A stretch of 18,886 nucleotides of DNA. Origin: CAZXCQ01 sp964639275 (GTDB lineage Bacteria > Desulfobacterota > DSM-4660 > Desulfatiglandales > Desulfatiglandaceae). A model generated the notes under the pieces. The model did no database searches and had not been told where the DNA came from. It saw nothing but the letters and a program-made list of their open reading frames with translations. Position numbers and translations under genes: made by a program. This document shows positions 6,998 to 14,413 of the stretch, piece after piece. The stretch is taken from the NCBI GenBank assembly GCA_964639275.1, contig CAZXCQ010000103.1:1-18886 (forward strand). The letters are read 5' to 3'. Numbering within the stretch: the stretch's first letter is position 1; every line of letters starts with the position of its first letter.

Positions 6998-7183
6998 TAT
7001 CAAACGGCTAAAGTGTTACAAATCTTCATGTTTCTTGTGATAGAAATCATCACCATCGCTGGGGCCACCCAGGAGAGTCACAATGGAGGCGGACAAGGCT
7101 TTTTGGATGGAAACTGCTTGCTGTTTTCTGTATGATCATCACCGGAGCCGACGGAGGAAGAGAGGTTTTCACGGTGCATTTCG

Positions 7184-7921
7184 ATGGATAGACCTGCTGT
7201 ATCAGGCACAAGAAATTACTTCAGCAGAGCCCTCACAATCGCAAGGCTTCTCGCCATAGGTTATGTGATGTTTGTGGGTCCTGCTTGCATGTCCACGATG
7301 GTGGACTACAAAGGACACCGGGTCTTTAATCCGCATTATCTCTTCTATCTGGAAACGCGATGGAGGGACACCTGGCAGAAGCCTGATAAAGTTTTGGATG
7401 CCCTGGATATTTCAAAAACGGACGTCATTGCCGATATTGGTGCCGGAGGCGGCTATTTTACAGAACGCTTCTCAATATACCTCGGCGCTTCGGGACGCGT
7501 TTATGCGACCGATGTTCAGGATGCGATGCTAAAGAGATTAAATAAACGGGTAAAAGAACGGGGGCTTCACAACGTCGAAGTCGTTCGCGGGAAATTTGAC
7601 GACCCCATGTTGCCACAGGCCTCTTGCGATCTGGTCTTCTTCTCGAGTGTTTACAAGGAGATTGATAATCGGATCAGTTATATGAAAAAGATCCGCAAGA
7701 TCTTGAAGCCGGGCGGCCGGGTGGCCATCATTGAATACCGACCGGATACCCGGACTCTAGGCCCCCCCATGGATATACGGCTTTCGCCTGAACAGGTTAT
7801 CGATGAACTTGCCGCGGCCGGGTTCACGCTGATCAAGCGTTATGACTTTCTGCCGAGAGAGTATTTTCTGATCTTTGGAGCGAGGGGCGGGAATCAAGCG
7901 GCCGTTACCGACACTTATTGA
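7184..7921 (+). CDS. Class I SAM-dependent methyltransferase with N-terminal membrane anchor or signal
   Basis: The 245-residue product has a Rossmann methyltransferase domain from about residue 65. Motif I is VIADIGAGGGYFT (81-93), the acidic residue ending β2 is Asp110 in VYATD, motif II/III is ASCDLVFFSSVYKEI, and the post-motif is LKPGGRVAIIEYRP. These bind S-adenosylmethionine. Residues 17-36 are a hydrophobic stretch ending in GPACMST, which could be an anchor or an uncleaved signal; a canonical lipobox is absent. The substrate is unknown. The start lacks a well-placed ribosome site (GGAGGAAGAGAGG lies about 20 bases upstream), and ATG 7269 is an alternative that would remove most of the hydrophobic stretch. 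The stop overlaps the convergent PilZ gene by 7 bases. Confidence 0.85.
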   Translation: MDRPAVSGTRNYFSRALTIARLLAIGYVMFVGPACMSTMVDYKGHRVFNPHYLFYLETRWRDTWQKPDKVLDALDISKTDVIADIGAGGGYFTERFSIYLGASGRVYATDVQDAMLKRLNKRVKERGLHNVEVVRGKFDDPMLPQASCDLVFFSSVYKEIDNRISYMKKIRKILKPGGRVAIIEYRPDTRTLGPPMDIRLSPEQVIDELAAAGFTLIKRYDFLPREYFLIFGARGGNQAAVTDTY

Positions 7922-8304
7922 GAAGTTGCCTCTCCTATTGTGTCGTTCTTAATCACATTTTCCACCTGGTTGATCTGTTCCCCAGTGAGCGACCCAAACT
8001 GCACACCGCTCCTTCTCACGCGAATCGTACTAAAGGGTACATCCTGGTCTATCTCGAAATCTGTGATGGTCCTAAATGGAAGTCTTTCTGCCCTGTAACC
8101 TTCGCCAGACAGAAAGATATCCAGCTCAAAGCACCTGCCCTGACTCCCGTCTTTCGGAACATATCTGTATGCCAGGCCACCCCTGCTGATATCCAACACG
8201 GTGCCCAGGGTGTCCGCACCGTTGTCTCTCAGCACGGTAAACATCCCCTCCTTTGCCCGAAACCGCTTGTGTCTTCTCTGATCGAGAAACCCTGTCATAG
8301 ACAT
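7915..8304 (-). CDS. PilZ-domain protein (probable c-di-GMP effector)
   Basis: The 129-residue product consists essentially of one PilZ domain. Both parts of the c-di-GMP binding signature are present: RxxxR as R10-R14 within DQRRHKRFRA, and DxSxxG as D38-S40-G43 within LDISRGG. PilZ proteins bind cyclic di-GMP and act on motility, exopolysaccharide output or adhesion. ATG 8304 was chosen for its GAGGAAG site five bases upstream; a GTG at 8343 would add 13 residues with no support. It is a stand-alone gene, tail-to-tail with the methyltransferase. The partner or target cannot be told from the sequence. Confidence 0.88.
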   Translation of the reverse strand: MSMTGFLDQRRHKRFRAKEGMFTVLRDNGADTLGTVLDISRGGLAYRYVPKDGSQGRCFELDIFLSGEGYRAERLPFRTITDFEIDQDVPFSTIRVRRSGVQFGSLTGEQINQVENVIKNDTIGEATSQ

Positions 8305-8383
8305 TTTCTTCCTCAAATTGCTGTCATTCTTGTAACCGGCCACTCACGATCCCCAACGCCCGACAGCCAATTTGCCTTGTCTG

Positions 8384-8450
8384 TAACATCTCAAAAAGCA
8401 GGGGGAAAGCCGTAGCATGGGGTCAGCTTTTTTCCACATGCCACACCACA
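8384..8450. repeat. Dispersed intergenic repeat, copy 1
   Basis: The stretch starts TAACATCTCAAA, continues with CAGGGGGAAAG, then GCATGGGG, a T-run and CCACATGCC. The same series in the same order and orientation occurs at 18819-18886, with about 80-85% identity by eye. The GCATG and CATGC words can pair to form a small stem around the T-run. It lies upstream of both mutL and the PilZ gene, outside any coding frame. Confidence 0.75.
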
Positions 8451-8538
8451 ATCCATATAACCTCCCCGGATTCTTGAGAAGTTACCCGCTATCCAAGTGA
8501 TAGAAATTTCTACTTTCAAAAAACTATTATCATATGTC

Positions 8539-8583
8539 AAGAATTTTTCGTTCTTCTGGATGAACGTGGGGAATTCTTTTTTC
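8539..8583 (+). terminator. Terminator-like stem-loop with T-run
   Basis: AAGAATT (8539-8545) pairs with AATTCTT (8572-8578), and inside this CGTTC (8549-8553) pairs with GAACG (8562-8566) around an 8-base loop. A run of T (8577-8582) follows at the base. No plus-strand gene ends nearby, so it could end a short RNA made from 8344-8538 or be a regulatory structure before mutL. Confidence 0.4.
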
Positions 8584-8780
8584 ATAACTCACTTTACCAT
8601 ACGCGGAGTCCAGGCGCCCGAGCTCAGGGCGGGCCTGTTATCCAGTCAAACACCGCTGAACAAAAACTCAACACACTTGATGCCAGGAGAGGGATCATGC
8701 TACATTGAAATTAAGTGCCAGCGGTCAGCAGATGACAACCCAACAAGACCACCCAGACTGGGCACAGGACCATTTGTATT

Positions 8781-10496
8781 ATGAGCACCATCAGAGTACT
8801 GCCAGAGAAGGTCGCTTCGCAGATAGCGGCGGGCGAGGTCATTGATAGACCCGCCTCGATTGTAAGGGAGCTGATTGACAATAGCATTGATGCCGAGGCC
8901 AACAGGATTGTTGTAAAGATAGAAAAGGGGGGCAAGGCCTTGGTCCGGGTGAGCGATAATGGGGTGGGCATGTCCAGAGATGATCTGCTGTTGTGTCTCG
9001 AAAGACATGCCACAAGCAAGATAGAAACGGTCTCCGATCTATTCTGCGTCAAATCGTTTGGTTTCAGGGGGGAGGCAATCCCCAGCATAGCCTCTGTCTC
9101 ACGAATGCAGATCATATCGCGTCTCAGGGACGAGCTGGCGGGTCACAGGGTCAGGATTGAGGGTGGAAAATTGATCGCTATTGAAGAAACCGGGGCCCCC
9201 CCGGGTACAATCGTCGAGGCAAGGTCGGTTTTTTTTAATTTGCCTGCAAGGCGAAAATTCCTCCGTGCCACGCGCACTGAGACCGACCATGTTATTGACG
9301 TCCTGATACGCGCGGCCCTCCCATTTTCCAGGATAAGCTTCAGGCTGGAGGATACCGGAAAAACCGTGCTGAGTCTGGCCGCCTCGGATGGCCCGCTGCC
9401 CAGGCTTTCTGCCCTGATGGGACGGGATGTTGCTGAAGCGCTTATCAAAAAAACCGAAGGGAATGAGGCCCTTTTGATCGATGCCTATTTGGCCCCTTCG
9501 GAGTTTGTAAGGAGTCGGGGAGATCGTCTCTTCGTCTATGTAAATGGTCGGAACATCCGGGATAGGCTTGTAACCAAGGCCATCGTGGAGGGCTATGGAC
9601 AACGACTGATGAAAGGGCAGTACCCGCAGGCGGTCATCTTCATGCAAGTTGACCCCTCCAAGGTGGATGTCAATGTTCACCCAGCCAAAAAGGAGGTCCG
9701 GTTCCACGATGGCCGTGCAGTCTACCGGGCCATCGTTTCCACCATTGAAAATGCCCTGTCCCGGTCCACCCATCCTTTTGGCACGCCCGAGCCTGGGAGG
9801 GGCAATCTGGGTCAAGAGGAGGGGGTTGTTTCTGTCTCTGAGCCTGCCCGGGGATATTACCAGGCCCATCGGCCGATTACATATCCTACCAAAGGAGGAT
9901 TTGAGGAACAGTCACTGGTCGAAGAAGTCGCCCAAACCATCGGTCAGTTGGGAAATACCTACATCCTGTGCGAGCTAAAAGACGGGCTCCTTATGGTGGA
10001 TCAACATGCGGCGCACGAAAGGATCGTCTATGAAGAGCTCAAGAGGGGATTTCAGACCTCACAGATCGAGGTCCAAACCCTGCTCATCCCTTTTAGGCTG
10101 GAATTGAGCCTAAAGGAAAAAGAGATAATCCTTGAAGAAATGGGGCGGTTATCCCGTCTGGGCATTGAAATTGATCATTTTGGTGGAAACACCTTTCTCT
10201 TGAGGGCCGTTCCAGCCCATCTGGAGAATGTGGAGTGGCATTCCTTTCTCTCCGAGTTAATCGCGGAGTGGGGGGAGGGTCAAATGGATGAGACGGGATT
10301 TTTGGACAAGACCTTAAAGGTCATGGCCTGCCATGGTGCCATCCGGGCCGGGCACGGCCTGACACGCGATGAAATGACCCGTCTTGTGCGGCAATTGAAA
10401 GAGATGGACTTGCCCACAAACTGCCCCCATGGGAGACCTATCTTCAAGCAATTGACATTTTACGAGATCCAGAAGATGTTCAGGAGGATTGTTTGA
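8781..10496 (+). CDS. mutL: DNA mismatch repair protein MutL (endonuclease type)
   Basis: The 571-residue protein links mismatch recognition by MutS to strand removal. The N-terminal GHKL ATPase has catalytic Glu30 and Mg-binding Asn34 in RELIDNSIDA, DNGVGM (59-64), and FGFRGEAIPSIASVS (93-107). The transducer domain has NGRNIRDRL and VDVNVHPAKKEVRFHD (295-310). After a linker (about 325-375), the C-terminal dimerisation domain carries the metal-dependent nicking motif DQHAAHERIVYE (407-418), plus ACHGAIRAG (516-524) and CPHGRP (548-553). This set marks the MutH-independent class, so this MutL probably nicks DNA itself. The protein starts at the usual family start. miaA follows 46 bases downstream. 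Confidence 0.97.
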   Translation: MSTIRVLPEKVASQIAAGEVIDRPASIVRELIDNSIDAEANRIVVKIEKGGKALVRVSDNGVGMSRDDLLLCLERHATSKIETVSDLFCVKSFGFRGEAIPSIASVSRMQIISRLRDELAGHRVRIEGGKLIAIEETGAPPGTIVEARSVFFNLPARRKFLRATRTETDHVIDVLIRAALPFSRISFRLEDTGKTVLSLAASDGPLPRLSALMGRDVAEALIKKTEGNEALLIDAYLAPSEFVRSRGDRLFVYVNGRNIRDRLVTKAIVEGYGQRLMKGQYPQAVIFMQVDPSKVDVNVHPAKKEVRFHDGRAVYRAIVSTIENALSRSTHPFGTPEPGRGNLGQEEGVVSVSEPARGYYQAHRPITYPTKGGFEEQSLVEEVAQTIGQLGNTYILCELKDGLLMVDQHAAHERIVYEELKRGFQTSQIEVQTLLIPFRLELSLKEKEIILEEMGRLSRLGIEIDHFGGNTFLLRAVPAHLENVEWHSFLSELIAEWGEGQMDETGFLDKTLKVMACHGAIRAGHGLTRDEMTRLVRQLKEMDLPTNCPHGRPIFKQLTFYEIQKMFRRIV

Positions 10497-10542
10497 GCCT
10501 TGGTGGTGTCTGTTCCTTGGGTGCAGTGCCATATGTGACCGC

Positions 10543-11469
10543 ATGAAAGAACAGCCAAGAGTCGTTATTATTGCCGGACCCACTGCCAGTGGAAAGAGCT
10601 CACTGGGTGTGCAACTCGCCCTGGCTTTTGGTGGAGAGATCATCAGCGCTGATTCCATGCAGGTTTACAGGGGCATGGATGTCGGTACGGCAAAGCCGAC
10701 ACCTCAAGAACAAATGCGCATCCCTCATCACCTCCTCGACGTGGTGGATCCTGATGAGGAATTCAATGCAGCAACCTTTCGCACCATGGCCCTCCCCCTG
10801 GTCAGGGAGATCTGTTCCAGGGGCAAGCTATGTCTTGTCGTGGGGGGGACCGGGTTGTATATCAAAGGCCTCCTGGGTGGCCTGCTCCCGTCTCTGCCAG
10901 CAGATCCAAAATTGAGGGATTCGTTGCGTATAGAATGTGAAAGAGAGGGATCCACAAGGCTCCATGAAAGGCTCAGACTACTCGACCCGGAATCCGCCTC
11001 AAGGGTCCATCCAAATGATAAGGTCAGGATCATCAGATCCCTTGAGATCATACATCTGGCAAACCGCCGCGTGTCGGAGCTATGCAGGGAGCACGGTTTT
11101 TCAAACAAGGCTTTCAGCGCCTTAAAGCTTTGTTTGATGATTGACAGAGAAGAGCTCTATCACCGTATCAATCAACGGAGCGCTGCAATGGTGAGGGCCG
11201 GCCTGGTGACAGAGACAAAGAATCTTCTGGACAAAGGTTACTCCCCCGATCTCAAGCCAATGAAATCAATAGGATACAGACATGCTGTCAGGTATCTAAA
11301 AGGCTCCTGGTCCCTGGCCGAAACTATCCGTAATCTTCAAAGGGATACGCGGAGATATGCCAAGAGGCAATTGACGTGGTTTAGGGCTGATCCTGAATTC
11401 ACCTGGATTCGTCCGACTGATTTCGATGTCGCCTCCATGAAGGTGAGGGATTTTTTGGGGACTGCTTGA
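10543..11469 (+). CDS. miaA: tRNA dimethylallyltransferase (MiaA)
   Basis: The 308-residue enzyme transfers the dimethylallyl group of DMAPP to N6 of A37 in tRNAs that read codons starting with U. The P-loop GPTASGKS is at residues 12-19. ISADSMQVYRGMDVGTAKPT (34-53) holds the catalytic Asp37 and the tRNA-binding Gln/Tyr. VVGGTGLYIKGLLGG, the C-terminal IGYRHAVRYLKG and RDTRRYAKRQLTWFR complete the family set. ATG 10543 starts the protein at the normal family position, seven residues before the β-strand. A TTG at 10489 inside the end of mutL would add 18 unsupported residues. The mutL-miaA pairing is common in bacteria. Confidence 0.96.
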   Translation: MKEQPRVVIIAGPTASGKSSLGVQLALAFGGEIISADSMQVYRGMDVGTAKPTPQEQMRIPHHLLDVVDPDEEFNAATFRTMALPLVREICSRGKLCLVVGGTGLYIKGLLGGLLPSLPADPKLRDSLRIECEREGSTRLHERLRLLDPESASRVHPNDKVRIIRSLEIIHLANRRVSELCREHGFSNKAFSALKLCLMIDREELYHRINQRSAAMVRAGLVTETKNLLDKGYSPDLKPMKSIGYRHAVRYLKGSWSLAETIRNLQRDTRRYAKRQLTWFRADPEFTWIRPTDFDVASMKVRDFLGTA

Positions 11470-11492
11470 CATACCTTTTGATTATGTATACT
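11466..11492 (+). promoter_or_regulatory. Candidate sigma-70 promoter overlapping the miaA stop codon
   Basis: TTGACA (11466-11471) shares bases with the miaA TGA stop and is followed after 15 bases by TATACT (11487-11492), with an AT-rich stretch downstream. The -35 box is perfect and the -10 box matches 5/6, but the spacer is short. It would give the three envelope genes their own promoter, separate from mutL-miaA. Predicted only. Confidence 0.45.
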
Positions 11493-11571
11493 AAAAAATA
11501 CTCTCTCGACAATCAGAAGCATCAGAAACAGTGATGTTGCTCTACACCTCAGATAAAGGCAGGGTTTGGTC

Positions 11572-12408
11572 ATGAAAAACGGGGTAGCCTGCGCTTTTTT
11601 CTTTCTTGTTCTGGCTGTTTTTTTGTCCCCTTCCCCCCTCCTCGCAAATAATCTTATAGAGGGGCTTGAAAATGGGAGGGTCGACTGGTCCAATCGGATC
11701 ATTGAGGCCGTTGGTATTGGCAAACCGCCAGAGAAGCCTATCAACATTGCCCAGGCACGGGCTATTGCCAAGAAGGCCGCAGTAACCGCAGCACAGCAAA
11801 ATCTACTTGAAACCCTGGAGAATATGTGGATCGATTCAAATACCCTTGTCAAGGATTTCGTAGATCAAAACGATCATATTTATAAGGATTTTCAGGTATT
11901 TATTCAACAACCCCAAGTCGTGGATATATCCTATCTTTCCAATGGATGTGTCAAAGCGACCGTCGCTGTAAAGTTGACAGGGGCCTTTGCTGATATGTTA
12001 CTTCCAAAATCGATCCATGACATTCATCCTGTCAAACAGCCAAAACTCCCCGGCAAGCATAAACAAGAGGCCCGGACGGGCCTTGTGCTGGATTGCCTCG
12101 GGCTAAAGGTAAGGCCTGCAATAGTCCCGCGAATCGTTGACGAAGACGGCAATGAAGTATACGGCCCCAAATACGTCAACAGAAAGTATGCAGTCGGACA
12201 GGGTACCACAGGATATAGCACCGATCTAGAAGCAGCTCGGAAAAACCCGAGGGTGGGTGAGAGCCCGATCGTTTTGAAGGCCATCAGGGCAGCTCAGTCA
12301 GGGCCTTCAGATATTGTAATCAGCAATTCCGACGCCGATGTCATAAGGAGGGATCCCAGAAACCTCAGGTTTTTGCAGGAATGCCGGGTCATAATTGTCC
12401 TCAATTGA
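11572..12408 (+). CDS. Exported LPP20-like protein of unknown function (278 aa)
   Basis: A signal peptide covers residues 1 to about 25 (basic start, long Phe/Leu-rich core, LLANN). The next part, about 35-150, fits the LPP20/FlgT-N type of fold: an ARAIAKKAAVTAAQQNLLETLENMWID helix, then TLVKDF and a hydrophobic strand ending in VKATVAVKL. The C-terminal half (from TGLVLDCLGL, about 165, to the end) is a separate domain with short ordered motifs such as PAIVPRIVDEDGNEVYGP and SDIVISNSDADVIRR. Function is not known. It is probably periplasmic. ATG 11572 follows GGCAGGG; an in-frame TTG at 11566 is an alternative. It is the first of three consecutive envelope genes. Confidence 0.8.
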   Translation: MKNGVACAFFFLVLAVFLSPSPLLANNLIEGLENGRVDWSNRIIEAVGIGKPPEKPINIAQARAIAKKAAVTAAQQNLLETLENMWIDSNTLVKDFVDQNDHIYKDFQVFIQQPQVVDISYLSNGCVKATVAVKLTGAFADMLLPKSIHDIHPVKQPKLPGKHKQEARTGLVLDCLGLKVRPAIVPRIVDEDGNEVYGPKYVNRKYAVGQGTTGYSTDLEAARKNPRVGESPIVLKAIRAAQSGPSDIVISNSDADVIRRDPRNLRFLQECRVIIVLN

Positions 12409-12489
12409 GAGACCTCTCAACGGCGCCCCGTGATTGAGCTGGGATCTTAGCCTTGCAGGCTTGGATGATTTTCTCCGGAGGTACCCCCA

Positions 12490-13074
12490 ATGGATTTCAC
12501 AAAACATAAATTTCTATACAGCGTTTTTCTCGGTTGTTTGCTGACCTCCCCAGCTTTTTTTGGCTGTGCGCCCAGGACCGAAATTCCAGAAAATGTGCTG
12601 AATACTCCGATGCATCACACATCCAGCGGTTTTAAACTGATTCAGAAAGGCTACCTCTATGATGCTGAGAGAGAATTCAATCTTGCACTGGAACTTGAAC
12701 CCCATTACTCTCCCGCTTATCGGGGTCTGGGCCTGATCTACGGCCAAAATCGAGATTATGAGCAGGCCTTTGAGGCCATGGACAAGGCACGCGATTATGC
12801 AAAGAAAAGTGAAGACAAGGCCCTGGCGTGTGTCGGATTGATGCGTCTCTATACCATGCGCAAGGGAGAGGGTTGGCTTAAAGATGTGGAAAAAAATTTT
12901 GCTGATGCCATCAGTTCCGTTCAGGACCTTCCCGAAGCCTATTATTACATGGGTTTAGCCTATAAGGAGGCAGATCGAATACCCGATTCTGAGAAGGCCC
13001 TCAAGAAGGTGTTGCAGATCAATAAGGCCTTTGTGCCTGAGGCCTATGAAGCCCTTAGAGAAACGGAGAAGTAA
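12490..13074 (+). CDS. TPR-repeat lipoprotein
   Basis: The 194-residue product has a basic start, a hydrophobic segment and the sequence AFFGC at about residues 22-26, a near-lipobox that predicts lipidation of Cys26. Tetratricopeptide-type helix pairs follow: GFKLIQKGYLYDAEREFNLALELEPH (about 40-65), AYRGLGLIYGQNRDYEQAFEAMDKARDYA, and near the end AYYYMGLAYKEADRIPDSEKALKKVLQIN. TPRs scaffold protein complexes, so it may assemble its neighbours at the outer membrane. CCGGAGG seven bases before the ATG is a strong ribosome site. It sits 81 bases after the LPP20-like gene and just before the FlgT-like gene. Confidence 0.85.
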   Translation: MDFTKHKFLYSVFLGCLLTSPAFFGCAPRTEIPENVLNTPMHHTSSGFKLIQKGYLYDAEREFNLALELEPHYSPAYRGLGLIYGQNRDYEQAFEAMDKARDYAKKSEDKALACVGLMRLYTMRKGEGWLKDVEKNFADAISSVQDLPEAYYYMGLAYKEADRIPDSEKALKKVLQINKAFVPEAYEALRETEK

Positions 13075-13096
13075 TCCATCACGTGTCTCCACCGAT

Positions 13097-13121
13097 ACCC
13101 CTAACCCCATTTGAGAGGGGT
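13097..13121 (+). promoter_or_regulatory. Small hairpin covering a ribosome-binding site
   Basis: ACCCCT (13097-13102) and AGGGGT (13116-13121) form a perfect 6-bp stem with a 13-base loop. The right arm overlaps the GAGAGGGG ribosome site of the chosen GTG start at 13125. If that start is used, the hairpin could limit initiation until ribosomes ending the upstream TPR gene open it. This role is inferred. Confidence 0.35.
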
Positions 13122-13124
13122 GCC

Positions 13125-14276
13125 GTGCGGTTTCTGCCCTATTGTCTCCTGTGCCTTATCTTTTTTTGGTCTCCTTTCCTGCAGGCCCAAACAGAGGGGG
13201 AGCTGGAACAGGGAGAAATCTACGCCATAGGAACGGGGGCCATCCACGAAGGGAACATGGCCCTGGCAAAAAAAAACGCCATCGCCAAAGCATTGATAAA
13301 GGGCGTGGAAGATTACCTCTTGCGCCGGTTAGGAAGCCATGGGGTGATCAATAATTTTGAGAGGTTGGTTGAGGGGGTCATACCCAAAGCCAAAGAAGAA
13401 ATTGAAAATTTTAACATCCTGGCAGAGGGAAAGATCGGTGGGGAATACAAGGTCCTTGTACGCCTAAAGATCAACCAGGAGGTGATAGATCAAAAACTGA
13501 GAGAGGCCGGACTAATATACGCAGAGGGCCCTCCCATCAAGGTCCTCTTTCTTGTTTCAGAGGTCAACGGGGGATCGATTTCTTACTGGTGGAACGACCC
13601 GGCGATCAATCCTGCCCTTACAGCCACCGAACTGGCCATTTACAAGGCGTTTCAGGAGAGGGGATTTGTGCCGATCAACAAGACCTTGTTGACCCCGGAG
13701 ACCGAATACCCAAAAGAATTGCGCACTCCTGAGCTTGAAGAAGGAGACATCCTGGTATTGGGAAAACTCTTCTCAGCGGATGTGGTTATCTACGGTCGGA
13801 GTGAAATGACCGATCAAAATGGGGTTGCCCTGACACTCAAGGCCTATGACGTGGAAAACAATAACCCGATCTGTGAAGATAGCCAGTTCGAAGAGGTTGA
13901 TAAAGACCTTAAAGGTGATCAAACAAAAACCATTACACTCGAAAGACTGGCCAACAGGATGGCAGGGAGGCTTGCGCCTGCAATGATCAGGCACCTTACC
14001 CTTGACAGATCCAAGATTCACCATCTGGAGATCACCATTCGAGACCTCAAGGGCCCCAGGCAGGTAAAGGAAATCCGGGATTTTCTTAGAAACGAGGTCG
14101 GGAGGGTTGAATCCGTGAAAGTGACAAGGATTAAGGGAAACGCTGTATCTTTTGAGGTTGAAACCAGAAGGGAGAGAAGGGAATTTCTGAACCGCATCCT
14201 GAATCACACCGGCCTTCCCTTTCCACTAAACCCGGTTAAGACAGGAGATGGAGAGATCATACTGACCGCTGTTTGA
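13125..14276 (+). CDS. Exported FlgT-like multidomain protein of unknown function
   Basis: With the GTG at 13125, preceded by GAGAGGGG, the product is 383 residues and opens with a signal peptide (RFLPYCLLCLIFFWSPFLQAQ). Domain 1, about 28-130, matches the FlgT N-terminal layout: IYAIGTGAIHEGNMALAKKNAIAKAL, GVEDYLLRRL, then strands LAEGKIGGEYKVLVRLKIN. Domain 2, about 135-245 (KVLFLVSEV... to ADVVIYGRSEMTD), resembles the middle, TolB-N-like part of FlgT. The last 90 residues (HHLEITIRDLKG... FPLNPVKTG) have a βαββαβ pattern. FlgT builds the H-ring of the Vibrio flagellar motor, but no flagellar gene is nearby, so that role should not be assumed. GTG 13083 would add 14 residues. It starts 50 bases after the TPR lipoprotein. 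Confidence 0.75.
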   Translation: MRFLPYCLLCLIFFWSPFLQAQTEGELEQGEIYAIGTGAIHEGNMALAKKNAIAKALIKGVEDYLLRRLGSHGVINNFERLVEGVIPKAKEEIENFNILAEGKIGGEYKVLVRLKINQEVIDQKLREAGLIYAEGPPIKVLFLVSEVNGGSISYWWNDPAINPALTATELAIYKAFQERGFVPINKTLLTPETEYPKELRTPELEEGDILVLGKLFSADVVIYGRSEMTDQNGVALTLKAYDVENNNPICEDSQFEEVDKDLKGDQTKTITLERLANRMAGRLAPAMIRHLTLDRSKIHHLEITIRDLKGPRQVKEIRDFLRNEVGRVESVKVTRIKGNAVSFEVETRRERREFLNRILNHTGLPFPLNPVKTGDGEIILTAV

Positions 14277-14413
14277 ACCACTTTTTCAAGGCATGCCCAT
14301 AACGCAGGCTGGATGGCCCTTCTCGCGTCTCATAAGACTCAGTGATCGGTTTCGCCTTATTCGGGCCTGGCCATGAAAATGGGTTTTCGAGCTTCAGAGC
14401 GGCTTAGACAACG

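Larger units (their letters stand above)
6568..7183. other. Gene-poor stretch with hairpins and a long inverted repeat
   Basis: About 616 bases separate the small lipoprotein frame from the methyltransferase. No convincing gene is seen: the two frames of 67 codons here have no ribosome site or family features, and both overlap the inverted repeat. The stretch holds a perfect 11-bp hairpin (6632-6676), a GAACC-rich string (6666-6697) and the inverted repeat at 6772-6997. It must also contain the promoters of both flanking, divergent units, but no clear box was found. Confidence 0.6.
8305..8780. other. Gene-free stretch between PilZ gene and mutL
   Basis: These 476 bases carry no supportable gene. 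They contain copy 1 of the dispersed repeat (8384-8450), a 12-bp perfect palindrome TAGAAATTTCTA (8501-8512) and a terminator-like stem-loop (8539-8583). The rest is AT-richer than its surroundings. The mutL and PilZ promoters should lie here, but no strong -35/-10 pair with standard spacing was seen. Confidence 0.6.

Noticed and set aside
6932..7135. Plus-strand frame of 67 codons before the methyltransferase
   Set aside because: It begins inside the right arm of the inverted repeat, lacks a ribosome site and has no recognisable domain.
7090..7193. Signal-peptide-like reading TRLFGWKLLAVFCMIITG ending in a stop at 7193
   Set aside because: No start codon with a ribosome site was found in frame, and it is too short to support; possibly a decayed fragment, but it cannot be shown.
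8497..8784. Plus-strand frame of 95 codons just before mutL
   Set aside because: It covers the terminator-like hairpin, has low-complexity content and no family features, and would overlap the mutL start.
10489..10542. TTG-initiated 18-residue extension of MiaA with AGGAGG upstream
   Set aside because: The site is only one base from the TTG and the extra residues precede the normal family start; the AGGAGG falls in the mutL C-terminal codons by chance.
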